This document shows, one piece after another, positions 5,890 through 12,122 of a DNA stretch of 12,122 bases (position 1 is its first letter; every line of letters starts with the position of its first letter). The DNA is from Deltaproteobacteria bacterium (GTDB lineage Bacteria; Desulfobacterota; Deferrimicrobia; Deferrimicrobiales; Deferrimicrobiaceae). The DNA lies in NCBI GenBank assembly GCA_025357175.1, contig JANXPS010000270.1:1-12122 (forward strand). Direction: 5' to 3'. The position numbers and the translations under genes are program-made. The notes under the pieces are model-generated. The model made no database searches and was not told the origin of the DNA. It was given only the letters and a program-made list of their open reading frames with translations.

Positions 5890-7064
5890 GCGGGTCTCCG
5901 CAGGGAACGGATGAGGAACCAGGTGGCGGCGGCCCCGGCGAATCCGAGCAGAGGACCGACGACCAGCGCGCCCAGCAGCCATTCCCACAGGCGCAGATGG
6001 ATTTCACCCAGCAGCGTTTGACGGTTGAACTCGGTCCAGAACGTGCCGAACCGCATGAGGTGGCCGGCCTCTATGCACAGGAACGGGACGAACGGCGCGA
6101 CGCAGACGTTGCTGGCCAGGGCGCCCATCAGCTTGTTCAGGTGCAGCCGGTGGTTGACGTAGACGATCGTCGCGATCCCGAAGGGGATGATGGGCAGAGC
6201 CCCGATGAAGATGCCGACCCACGCCGCCGCCGCCAGCTCGCCCGCCCCGTCGTGCTCCCGGCTCAAGGAACGAAACAGCCGGACCGGGTGCAGGAGGCTG
6301 AACGCGGCCGCCGGATCCTCTTCGGCCGAAGCGGCTGCGAGCCTCTTGTGCGGCCAGGGAAAAAGGGAACGCGTCACCAGCCATGTGTGCAGGCAGGTCA
6401 GCCGGAAGTTGTCCTTGAACTTGTGGAAGTGGGAAACACGCTCGTCTCCCGTCGGGTAATGGACCGACACGGGAACCGAGAGGAGCGGGTAGCCCGCCCA
6501 GGCGGCGCGTACCAGCACTTCGACCTCGAACGCGTAGCGGCTGGAAAGGAAGCGCCCGGCGGCGAGCAAACCGACCGGATAAAGGCGGAACCCGCTCTGG
6601 GTATCCGGCACCGTCCGCCCGCATTCGAGCCGGACCCAGAAGTTCGAAAAATCGCGGCCGAACACGCTGGAGCGGGGGGCGTCCGATTCTTCCATCCGCC
6701 GCGCGCCGACGACGATCGCCGGCCACGTCGATGCGGCCGCATCGAGGAGGGCGCGGGCGTCGGCCGGGTCGTGCTGGCCGTCGGCGTCGATCGTCAGGAT
6801 CGCGGCGAAGCCGAGCGACTCGGCCCGTTCCGCCGCCGCAAGGATCGCCGCCCCCTTCCCCCTGTTTTCGGGAAAGAGTAGCCGATAGACGGGAAGGCCG
6901 GCCAACGCATCGAGCCCGCCGTCGGTGCTGCCGTCGTCGACCACGAGCACGCGGTATCCTTCGGCCAATCCCTTCGTGACCACGGCCCGAAGCGTGGGAG
7001 CGTGGTTGTAGACCGGGACGACCATCAAGGTTTTCGGCGAAGACGCCGGCAGGTACTCCTTCAT
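5886..7064 (-). CDS. Glycosyltransferase family 2 fused to DUF2062 membrane domain
   Basis: A 392-residue, two-part protein. Residues 12-230 form a GT-A family 2 glycosyltransferase: VVPVYNHAPTL (15-25), LVVDDGSTDGG (40-50), ENRGKGAA (66-73), the metal-binding TIDADGQHDP (91-100) and PDTQSGFRLYP (153-163), as in dolichyl-phosphate-mannose-synthase-like enzymes. Residues about 255-390 form a DUF2062-type domain with hydrophobic segments at about 280-303, 318-332 and 362-386. The GT2-DUF2062 arrangement is known from aryl-polyene-type clusters and lipid glycosylation loci. The active site should face the cytoplasm at the inner membrane, with a nucleotide sugar as donor. The start ATG 7064 overlaps the previous stop (ATGA), and the gene ends in another ATGA overlap with the radical SAM gene. 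It likely glycosylates the lipid-like product or a polyprenyl carrier; donor and acceptor are unknown. Confidence 0.9.
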   Translation of the reverse strand: MKEYLPASSPKTLMVVPVYNHAPTLRAVVTKGLAEGYRVLVVDDGSTDGGLDALAGLPVYRLLFPENRGKGAAILAAAERAESLGFAAILTIDADGQHDPADARALLDAAASTWPAIVVGARRMEESDAPRSSVFGRDFSNFWVRLECGRTVPDTQSGFRLYPVGLLAAGRFLSSRYAFEVEVLVRAAWAGYPLLSVPVSVHYPTGDERVSHFHKFKDNFRLTCLHTWLVTRSLFPWPHKRLAAASAEEDPAAAFSLLHPVRLFRSLSREHDGAGELAAAAWVGIFIGALPIIPFGIATIVYVNHRLHLNKLMGALASNVCVAPFVPFLCIEAGHLMRFGTFWTEFNRQTLLGEIHLRLWEWLLGALVVGPLLGFAGAAATWFLIRSLRRPA

Positions 7065-8524
7065 CCGGACACCCGCGTTTCGCCGCTCCGGCGTGCGGAC
7101 ACCTCGAGCAGAATGCCGCCCGAGACGACCGATTTCATGAGATGGGTCCGGACGTCGATCCGGTCGAAACCGGCCGCCGACAGCATCCGCTCGACCTCGC
7201 GCCGGCTGCGCGCCTTTAGCCATAGCCCCTGGCGGACGGCGTTGCCGATCTGCGTGAACAGCCGGAAGAACGACCGTCGCGCGGTGATGAAATAGAGCGT
7301 GCCGCCCGGGCGGATGCGGGGGGCAAGGTGCTTGAGGAACGCGGGCAGGTCGGCGATATATTCGAACACGAGGAAGGCGCAGGCGCCGTCGAACAGGCCG
7401 GTGAGCGCGATGTTTTCGATGTTGCCCGCCAGCGTCTCGATGTTCGTCACATGCCCGTCGGCCGCTTTCCGCTCGAGGATCGCCAGCATCTTCGCCGAAA
7501 GGTCGACAGCGACCACCTCGCGGCACTGTCGTGCGATCTCGAGCGTGAAGATCCCGGTGCCTGCCCCGATCTCGAGGACCCGGGACGACGGGTCGAACAA
7601 TTCCGGGAGCCGCTCCCGGAAAAGCTTCTGCTCGGTCCGCCGGGAGATGCCCACGGCGGAGCCGAACTGCTCCGCGTCGTACGTCTCCGCGAGCCCGTCG
7701 TAGAATCGCCCGGCCGGGCTGGCCTCCGCGCCGGACGCGCCCCTGGCCATGACCTCTTTTCCGATCAGCCGGGAGAGCGGGACGACGTTTATCCCGCGCG
7801 ACTTCAACCCTTCGAGCAGCGACTCGAATTCGCCGAGCAGTTTCGACACGTCGCCTCCGCGGGGCGTCACGTCGTGCAGCGCCACGATGTCGCGGTTTTT
7901 GACCGTCCCGAGCACGCGGCCGGCCAGCCCCTCGAATCGCCGGTTCCCGAAGTCGAGCGCGCGGCAGCTGTAGTTGACGCAGAACATCCCGTTTTCTAGC
8001 AGCACGCGCCAGAGCCGCGAATTGGTGATCCCCACCGGCGGTCGAAACGCGACCGGGACGACGCCGAAGCGGGCGAACGCGGCCTGCGCCCCTGCGATCT
8101 CGCGGCGCAGCACACCGCCGCTTTTCAGCATCAGGAACGGATCGTGGCGCTGCGAATGGTTGCAGATCTCGTGTCCCCGGGCAAGGACGGCGCGAACGAC
8201 GTCCGGGTGCCGTTCGGCTTTCTCCCCGATCATGAAGAACGTCGCCGGCACGCCGTGGCGGTCGAGCAGGTCGAGAAGACCCGGCGTGACGGCGGGGTCC
8301 GGGCCGTCGTCGAAGGTGATCGCGACACCGTCCCGGCCCTTGTCGCCCCGGCTGACGATCGGCAGGAAGTAGCCTAGCCGGGGAAAAAACGGCGCGGAGA
8401 GGGAGGCGATGACGAAGGCGGCCAGCGGCAGCGGCGCCAACCGCGCGTCCAAAAAGAGCAGCAGCGCAAAAAGCTGAAATGCGCCCAGCCCGGCGAAGTG
8501 GGCCGGAGACAGCGGGCAGATCAT
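7061..8524 (-). CDS. Membrane-anchored NodB polysaccharide deacetylase fused to SAM methyltransferase
   Basis: A 487-residue fusion. Two hydrophobic segments (about 11-26 and 33-55) form an N-terminal hairpin. A complete NodB domain follows: TFDDGPDP (70-77) with the catalytic and metal aspartates, NHSQRHD with His123 and His127, RPPVG (161-165) and LHDVTP (216-221). From about residue 272 a class I methyltransferase begins (RFYDGLAETYDAEQFGSA), with motif I VLEIGAGTG (316-324), acidic post-I VAVDLSAKML (338-347) and a C-terminal AAGFDRIDVRT strand. The start ATG 8524 is fixed by an ATGA overlap with the ligase stop, and the end overlaps the glycosyltransferase gene the same way. The expected chemistry is N- or O-deacetylation of a sugar plus methylation of the same product. 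NodB enzymes often act outside the cytoplasm whereas SAM is cytoplasmic, so both domains here are probably cytoplasmic. Confidence 0.92.
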   Translation of the reverse strand: MICPLSPAHFAGLGAFQLFALLLFLDARLAPLPLAAFVIASLSAPFFPRLGYFLPIVSRGDKGRDGVAITFDDGPDPAVTPGLLDLLDRHGVPATFFMIGEKAERHPDVVRAVLARGHEICNHSQRHDPFLMLKSGGVLRREIAGAQAAFARFGVVPVAFRPPVGITNSRLWRVLLENGMFCVNYSCRALDFGNRRFEGLAGRVLGTVKNRDIVALHDVTPRGGDVSKLLGEFESLLEGLKSRGINVVPLSRLIGKEVMARGASGAEASPAGRFYDGLAETYDAEQFGSAVGISRRTEQKLFRERLPELFDPSSRVLEIGAGTGIFTLEIARQCREVVAVDLSAKMLAILERKAADGHVTNIETLAGNIENIALTGLFDGACAFLVFEYIADLPAFLKHLAPRIRPGGTLYFITARRSFFRLFTQIGNAVRQGLWLKARSRREVERMLSAAGFDRIDVRTHLMKSVVSGGILLEVSARRSGETRVSG

Positions 8525-9804
8525 CGCCGGTCGATGAACGTCCGCGGCTTGCGACGTCCCCCCTCGTAGAGCGACGCATCGACGGATGCGGGCGATTCGA
8601 ACACGATCTCGGGCGTCACGCGCGCCTTGGCCAGGAGCGTCTCGCCGATCGCGTTGCGGAACGCGGCATCGGCGGACCGGCGCGTCCCGACCCGCACGAG
8701 CAGGCGGTCGGTCCCGTCCGCCTCGCACTCTGCCACGAGCACGAAATTTTCGATGCCGTCGATCGCGACCAGCGCGTCCTCGATCGTCTTGGGATAGACC
8801 GTCGTCCCCTTGACCTTGAGCCGGTGCGCCTTCCGGCCCAGGATCGGCCCGATCCGCATCCCGCCCCGGCCGCACGGGCAGTCGCCGGGGACGACGAAGG
8901 TGATGTCGCCGGTCCGGTAGCGGATCAGCGGCATCGCCTCGACCTGCAGCGTCGTGATGACCAGCTCGCCCGCCTCGCCCGGCGGAAGCGGGGCGCCCGA
9001 CTCGTCGACCACCTCGGCCAGCAGGATATCGGGATGGATGTGCAATCCCCGGTGGGCGGCGCATTCGTGAAAGGCGGTGCCGGCCTCGGTCAGCCCGTAG
9101 GTCGAGAAGAGTTCGCTGCCCCAGGCGGCTTCGATGATGCGGCCCAGGGCGTTCGAAGTCAGGTCGGCGCCCCGGATCGCGTCGCCGATCAGCAACGCCC
9201 TGGCGGGCGCAATCGCACGCAGGTCGATCCCCGCCTCCCGTGCCAGCCGAGCGAGCGCGGCCATCATGGAGGGGACCGCGACGATGCCGTCGGGCCGAAG
9301 CGCCCGCATCAGGTCGAGATGGCGCTGCGCGGGCTGGACGCCCACGCGGATCGCCGCCGCGCCGATTTTCCGGAGACCCTCGTGGTAGGCGAGTCCCGCG
9401 ACGAACAGGTTGTCCATCGTCGCCGCGAGATGGAACCGCATCCCGGGAGCGGCCCCGAGCCAGGAAAATCCGCGCCGCTCGGTTTCGGAGAGCCGTTCGA
9501 CGTCGTTGCGCGTCATCGGGACGAACACGGGTTCCCCGGTCGTCCCGGTCGTCGACACCAGTTCGACGATCTCCCGCGCGGGCACGGCGAGGAAATCGTC
9601 GGGACGGGCCTGCAGCGCCTCCTTCGGCGTCGTGGGCAGCGCGGAGAGACCGGACCGACTCCGGACCGGACCGATCGCCGCCAGCGCCTCCCCGTAGTAC
9701 GGGGAGCAGGCGATCGCACGGTCAACGGTCTCCGACAGCAACCCGTCGCTGATCCGGGCGATCTCGGCCGCCGGCCTTTCGTAGATGTCCGGATGAAATA
9801 TCAT
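8521..9804 (-). CDS. PaaK-like acyl-CoA/acyl-ACP ligase (ANL superfamily)
   Basis: A 427-residue adenylate-forming enzyme, the usual size of phenylacetate-CoA ligases. Motifs are the phosphate-binding STTGTTGEP (84-92), STYGLTEAG (234-242), YRTGD (296-300) and the hinge region GRKAHRLKVKGTTVYPKTIED (323 to 343). C248 and H251 (HECAAH) together with CPC at 309-311 resemble the zinc site of PaaK-type ligases. The C-terminal catalytic lysine is probably K419 (GGRRKPR). It should activate a carboxylic acid with ATP and load it onto CoA or onto an ACP; such ligases supply aryl or fatty starters in specialised lipid and polyketide clusters. The start ATG 9804 (MIFHPDIYE) is chosen because of AGGAAAGG upstream and the ATGA overlap with the methyltransferase gene. 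The substrate cannot be told from the sequence. Confidence 0.9.
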   Translation of the reverse strand: MIFHPDIYERPAAEIARISDGLLSETVDRAIACSPYYGEALAAIGPVRSRSGLSALPTTPKEALQARPDDFLAVPAREIVELVSTTGTTGEPVFVPMTRNDVERLSETERRGFSWLGAAPGMRFHLAATMDNLFVAGLAYHEGLRKIGAAAIRVGVQPAQRHLDLMRALRPDGIVAVPSMMAALARLAREAGIDLRAIAPARALLIGDAIRGADLTSNALGRIIEAAWGSELFSTYGLTEAGTAFHECAAHRGLHIHPDILLAEVVDESGAPLPPGEAGELVITTLQVEAMPLIRYRTGDITFVVPGDCPCGRGGMRIGPILGRKAHRLKVKGTTVYPKTIEDALVAIDGIENFVLVAECEADGTDRLLVRVGTRRSADAAFRNAIGETLLAKARVTPEIVFESPASVDASLYEGGRRKPRTFIDRR

Positions 9805-10913
9805 CCGCACCCGCCTTTCCTCATGAACCACAACGACGAACCGAAGAACGCGACCTCCCCGGAAGAAGGTCCGGCGTCGCGAAACCCGATCCGCTCGAAA
9901 AGCCGGAGGTTCTCCCCGACGTCCGAGAAGCCCTGCCACCCGGCGCAAACGCTCTCGGCGAAATCATGGATCAGCGTCGTGACCCGGAACGTCCGCGAGG
10001 GGACATGTCGCCTCTCGGCGTCGGGGAGGCCCCGCGTCAGGATTTCCAGCACGCCCCCCGGCGCCAGCACCCGGCGCAGGTCGGCGTAGACCGGTTCCCG
10101 GCGCCCGGGCGGGATGTAGGGATCTCCGCAGCCGAAAAGGACCGCGTCGAAACTTTCGTCAGCGAAGGGAAGCGGTGCGTCGAACCCTTTCCAATTCGAG
10201 GGCCCGTACCATTGCACCGGCGCCGAGGCGAGGCCGAGCGACGCATTCCGCCCGATGGCGCGCGCGGTGCGGCTTCGGGCTGTTTCAGCGAAGCCGTCGG
10301 TGAAATCGATCGCGCTGATCCTGGCGGCGGGCCACCGATCCAGCGCCCGCTCGATTCCCCAGCCGGGGCCGTGGCAAAGGTCGAGCAGTCTCGTCTCGGG
10401 TGCGGAGCCCGAGGCCATCATGTCGAACAGCACGGTCCGGCATGCCTGGAATTCCGCGCAACCCAGGAAGTCCTCCCACGCTGCGGCACAGCCGGATTCG
10501 AACGTGATCGGCGGCTCGTCCCCGCGCAGGTAGGCGGGCGTCCCCTGCAGGCAGCTGCGCAGGAAGCGGATTTCGCCGTCCTCTTCCCCCCTCTCACCGA
10601 TCTCCGGCACCACCTTTTTCGACCCGTGGCACCGCCAGCGCTCGTCGTCGATGCGCCTGAGCCATCTCACCTCGGAAAGCAGCTCGACGAGGAGCCGGAC
10701 CATGCGGCGACGGTTTCCGCGGGTCAGGTCGAAATCGAGATCAAGAGAAAGCGTTGCGCAAAGCCCCTCGAACGTGAACGGAGAGATCGCCCGGATGCAT
10801 TCGAGTATCCCCTCCCTTTCGGCAAGCGACACCAGCTCGGGCAGGATCACGCGGGTGGCGTAACCGGGAATCAGCGCGCGAAGCGGTTCCGGAATCGTGT
10901 TCGCCGACGTCAT
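9801..10913 (-). CDS. SAM-dependent methyltransferase-like protein with degenerate motif I
   Basis: A 370-residue protein. The N-terminal 100 residues look like a helical, winged-helix-type module (IPGYATRVILPELVSLAERE, then RRRMVRLLVELLSEVRWL), as in small-molecule O-methyltransferases. The class I methyltransferase fold follows: motif I region RLLDLCHGPGWG (175-186), acidic strand end SAIDFTDGFAETAR (200-213), PFADESFDAVLFGCGDP (249-265) and RVLAPGGVLEILTRG (281-295). Motif I departs from the usual LDxGxGxG because the first glycine is Cys180 and His181 follows, so cofactor binding may be altered. The start ATG 10913 is supported by GGAAGGAGA and an ATGA overlap with the 72-residue membrane protein gene. 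It probably methylates a cluster intermediate; loss of catalysis or another role is possible. Confidence 0.8.
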   Translation of the reverse strand: MTSANTIPEPLRALIPGYATRVILPELVSLAEREGILECIRAISPFTFEGLCATLSLDLDFDLTRGNRRRMVRLLVELLSEVRWLRRIDDERWRCHGSKKVVPEIGERGEEDGEIRFLRSCLQGTPAYLRGDEPPITFESGCAAAWEDFLGCAEFQACRTVLFDMMASGSAPETRLLDLCHGPGWGIERALDRWPAARISAIDFTDGFAETARSRTARAIGRNASLGLASAPVQWYGPSNWKGFDAPLPFADESFDAVLFGCGDPYIPPGRREPVYADLRRVLAPGGVLEILTRGLPDAERRHVPSRTFRVTTLIHDFAESVCAGWQGFSDVGENLRLFERIGFRDAGPSSGEVAFFGSSLWFMRKGGCG

Positions 10914-11128
10914 CTTGTCTCCTTCCGTCCCGGTTGCCGGGAAGGCAGGTCCGGCCTCGCGCCGCGGTAAAACCAGTGCAGCAGGACCGCCGCGAACACG
11001 CCGATCACGACTGCCGCCCACAACCCCCCGAGCCGGACGAAGAGCCACAACGCGGACATGAAAACCGCGACGCAGGCCGCGAAGCCCGCAAGCGACGAAA
11101 GGTACCGGCTGTCGAGCCACCCTTTCAT
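10910..11128 (-). CDS. Small membrane protein with two predicted transmembrane helices
   Basis: A 72-residue hypothetical protein. It has a short N-terminus (MKGWLDSRYLS), two hydrophobic stretches at about 11-31 (SLAGFAACVAVFMSALWLFV) and 35-52 separated by a short RLGG turn, and a basic C-terminal tail (RGARPDLPSRQPGRKETR). The tail charge suggests both ends are in the cytoplasm. I do not recognise a family. The case for a real gene is positional: its ATG overlaps the deacetylase stop (ATGA, 11125-11128), and its stop overlaps the methyltransferase start (ATGA, 10910-10913), so it fits the packed operon exactly. It may anchor or assist the membrane-associated enzymes of the cluster; no function can be claimed. 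Confidence 0.75.
   Translation of the reverse strand: MKGWLDSRYLSSLAGFAACVAVFMSALWLFVRLGGLWAAVVIGVFAAVLLHWFYRGARPDLPSRQPGRKETR
10918..10926 (-). promoter_or_regulatory. Ribosome binding site of the methyltransferase gene
   Basis: The minus strand reads GGAAGGAGA just before ATG 10913. It lies inside the end of the 72-residue membrane protein gene and decides the methyltransferase start within a frame that stays open much further upstream. Confidence 0.75.
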
Positions 11129-11943
11129 GCCGGAACGAACTCCCGAACGGGAACGAACGCCAGGTGGCGCATCAGGCCATCCAGCTTCGACGCGGCGCCC
11201 TGGAGATTGAAGCCGGTCATGAAGCGGCGGGCGGGCGGCAGCGGCAAGCGGGGAGGATCGGGATCGAGTTCCCACGGGTGGAAATAGACCATCGCCGGAA
11301 GGCCTTCCCGGTTCATCCTCCGGATTTTCGAGAGGATGTAGAAATAGGGCGTCAGCCGGAGCGCAAGGCCGCCGGTGAACGGAATATTTTCGCCAAAACA
11401 GCGCATCGCGGTCAACGGAAACTCGAAGATGTCGCCGGACGGCGTCGGGACGGGACCCGGGTTGACGGGAAATCCGGGCGAGCCCATCCGCGTCAGCGGC
11501 ACCATGCTCGAATCGTAGAGAATGCCGTGGCGCCGCAGGATCTCGAGTGCCCACAAAGTGTGAGGCCGCATCGACCACTCGGGCGCCCGGTGGCCGACGA
11601 CCGGCAGGCCCGTGGCCGAGCCGATGGCGTCGAGCGACCTGAGCAGGTCTTCCTCGAATTCCTCCGGCGTCATCTCGTAGATCCGCCGGTGGATATGGCC
11701 GTGCGTCGCCACCTCGTGCCCCTCCGCCGCCACGGCGCGGACGAGCGCCGGTTCCCGCTCGGCGATGCGGCCGAGGACGAAGAAGGTCGCCCGCGCGCCG
11801 TGCCGACGCAGGAGGGCGAGGACCCTGTCGGTATTTTGCGCCACGCGGCTCTCGAACGCGTCCCACCCGGCCGGATCGGCGCACGCCGCCACCCCGCAGA
11901 TGTGGTACCAGTCCTCGAGGTCGACGGTCAGCGCATTCTTCAT
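11125..11943 (-). CDS. Polysaccharide deacetylase, DUF3473 (PEP-CTERM locus) type
   Basis: A 272-residue NodB-family enzyme without signal peptide. The N-terminus reads ALTVDLEDWYH (4-14), giving the catalytic aspartates (D8/D11). The metal histidines are in HGHIH (His81, His85), and GHRAPEWS (117-124) is the next motif. The C-terminal part has TGGLALRLTPY (190-200), the FHPWELDPDPPR signature (221-232) and a GFNLQGAASKLDGLM helix. That C-terminal pattern is DUF3473, typical of deacetylases in exosortase/PEP-CTERM exopolysaccharide loci. It would remove acetyl groups from an amino sugar, probably in the cytoplasm. The ATG at 11943 begins 27 bases after the upstream stop, with a weak Shine-Dalgarno sequence, and the gene ends in an ATGA overlap. 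No exosortase gene is in the window, so its role may be in glycoconjugate maturation within this cluster. Confidence 0.93.
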   Translation of the reverse strand: MKNALTVDLEDWYHICGVAACADPAGWDAFESRVAQNTDRVLALLRRHGARATFFVLGRIAEREPALVRAVAAEGHEVATHGHIHRRIYEMTPEEFEEDLLRSLDAIGSATGLPVVGHRAPEWSMRPHTLWALEILRRHGILYDSSMVPLTRMGSPGFPVNPGPVPTPSGDIFEFPLTAMRCFGENIPFTGGLALRLTPYFYILSKIRRMNREGLPAMVYFHPWELDPDPPRLPLPPARRFMTGFNLQGAASKLDGLMRHLAFVPVREFVPA

Positions 11944-11970
11944 GTCCGCTTCACGGGAGGCGGCCCGTCC

Positions 11971-12122
11971 TTACAGCGAAAGCGCGCGCAACACGAGATA
12001 GACGGAAGACTCGCCGCCCTGGTTGAAGCCGTATGCGAAGCCGACGGCGGGCTCGATCTTGAGCCAGTATCCGAGCGTCATGTCGAGACGCGACTCGATT
12101 CCGGCGCCCGTCCGGGTTTTTC
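11971..12122 (-). CDS. Outer-membrane beta-barrel-like protein, C-terminal fragment
   Basis: About 50 codons of a gene that runs off the window, ending at TAA (11971-11973 on the plus strand). The residues show alternating polar and hydrophobic strands: SRLDMTLGYWLKIEPAVGFAYGF, then NQGGESSVYLVLRALSL at the very C-terminus. This looks like the last two or three strands of an outer-membrane barrel, with a GYAxGFxxGGE turn reminiscent of surface-antigen (D15-like) proteins, although the last residue is Leu rather than the usual Phe. It precedes the deacetylase gene by 27 bases on the same strand and is probably in the same operon, where it could act in outer-membrane export. The family call is weak because so little of the gene is visible. 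Confidence 0.45.
   Translation of the reverse strand, partial: KTRTGAGIESRLDMTLGYWLKIEPAVGFAYGFNQGGESSVYLVLRALSL

Noticed and set aside
42..9948. Very long open frames antisense to, or extending upstream of, the annotated genes (for example antisense to the ABC genes, and 5' extensions of most minus-strand genes)
   Set aside because: They are arginine/proline/alanine-rich shadows expected in high-G+C DNA, lack family motifs, and are contradicted by the motif-bearing frames and by the ribosome sites and ATGA overlaps that fix the true starts.
11953..11968. ACGGG/CCCGT hairpin in the gap between the outer-membrane-like gene and the deacetylase gene
   Set aside because: A 5-base-pair stem with a 6-base loop is easily found by chance in G+C-rich sequence, and no U-tract or regulatory motif is attached.
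1..12122. Mobile element, phage or CRISPR content
   Set aside because: No transposase, integrase, terminal repeats, regularly spaced repeats or tRNA attachment site was seen. Base composition looks even across the window.

Overview
The window is G+C-rich chromosomal DNA, about two-thirds G+C by eye, with strong G/C bias at third codon positions and tightly packed, often overlapping genes. The gene families present (DUF3473-type polysaccharide deacetylase, DarB-like ketosynthase, BtrH/DUF4872 protein, YceI) suggest a Gram-negative bacterium, most likely of the deltaproteobacterial/Desulfuromonadota type or a comparable uncultured lineage. That placement is inference; no rRNA or other marker gene is present. 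I see no tRNA, rRNA, CRISPR array, transposase or phage gene.

Layout. (1) Bases 1-2641, plus strand: a four-gene operon with overlapping junctions, entered in mid-gene. It holds the C-terminus of a BtrH/DUF4872-like acyltransferase, an ABC ATPase, its ABC-2 permease, and a free-standing acyl carrier protein (ACP). (2) Bases 2610-3185, minus strand: a secreted YceI-family lipid-binding protein, convergent with the ACP gene and overlapping its 3' end by 32 bases. (3) Bases 3186-3425: the only real intergenic stretch, with a small, probably frameshifted plus-strand ORF and a weak inverted repeat. (4) Bases 3426-12122, minus strand: one long operon that begins outside the window. In transcription order it encodes an outer-membrane-like protein (C-terminus only), a DUF3473 polysaccharide deacetylase, a 72-residue membrane protein, a SAM methyltransferase with a degenerate motif I, a PaaK-like acyl-adenylating ligase, a NodB deacetylase-methyltransferase fusion, a GT2-DUF2062 glycosyltransferase, a B12-binding-type radical SAM enzyme, and a DarB-like type III ketosynthase. 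Six consecutive junctions in this operon are 4-base ATGA overlaps.

How it may work together (inference). The two convergent operons look like one biosynthetic gene cluster for an acylated, probably glycosylated and methylated small molecule or lipid. The PaaK-like ligase would activate a carboxylic acid. The ACP and DarB-like ketosynthase would build or join acyl chains, as in dialkylresorcinol/flexirubin and aryl-polyene pathways. The radical SAM enzyme and the two methyltransferases would modify the product, and the GT2 enzyme and two deacetylases would add and trim a sugar. The BtrH-like protein could move the acyl group from the ACP to an amine. The ABC-2 exporter, YceI protein and outer-membrane protein would handle transport and envelope placement. 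I do not recognise this combination as a characterised pathway, and it is the most interesting content of the window.
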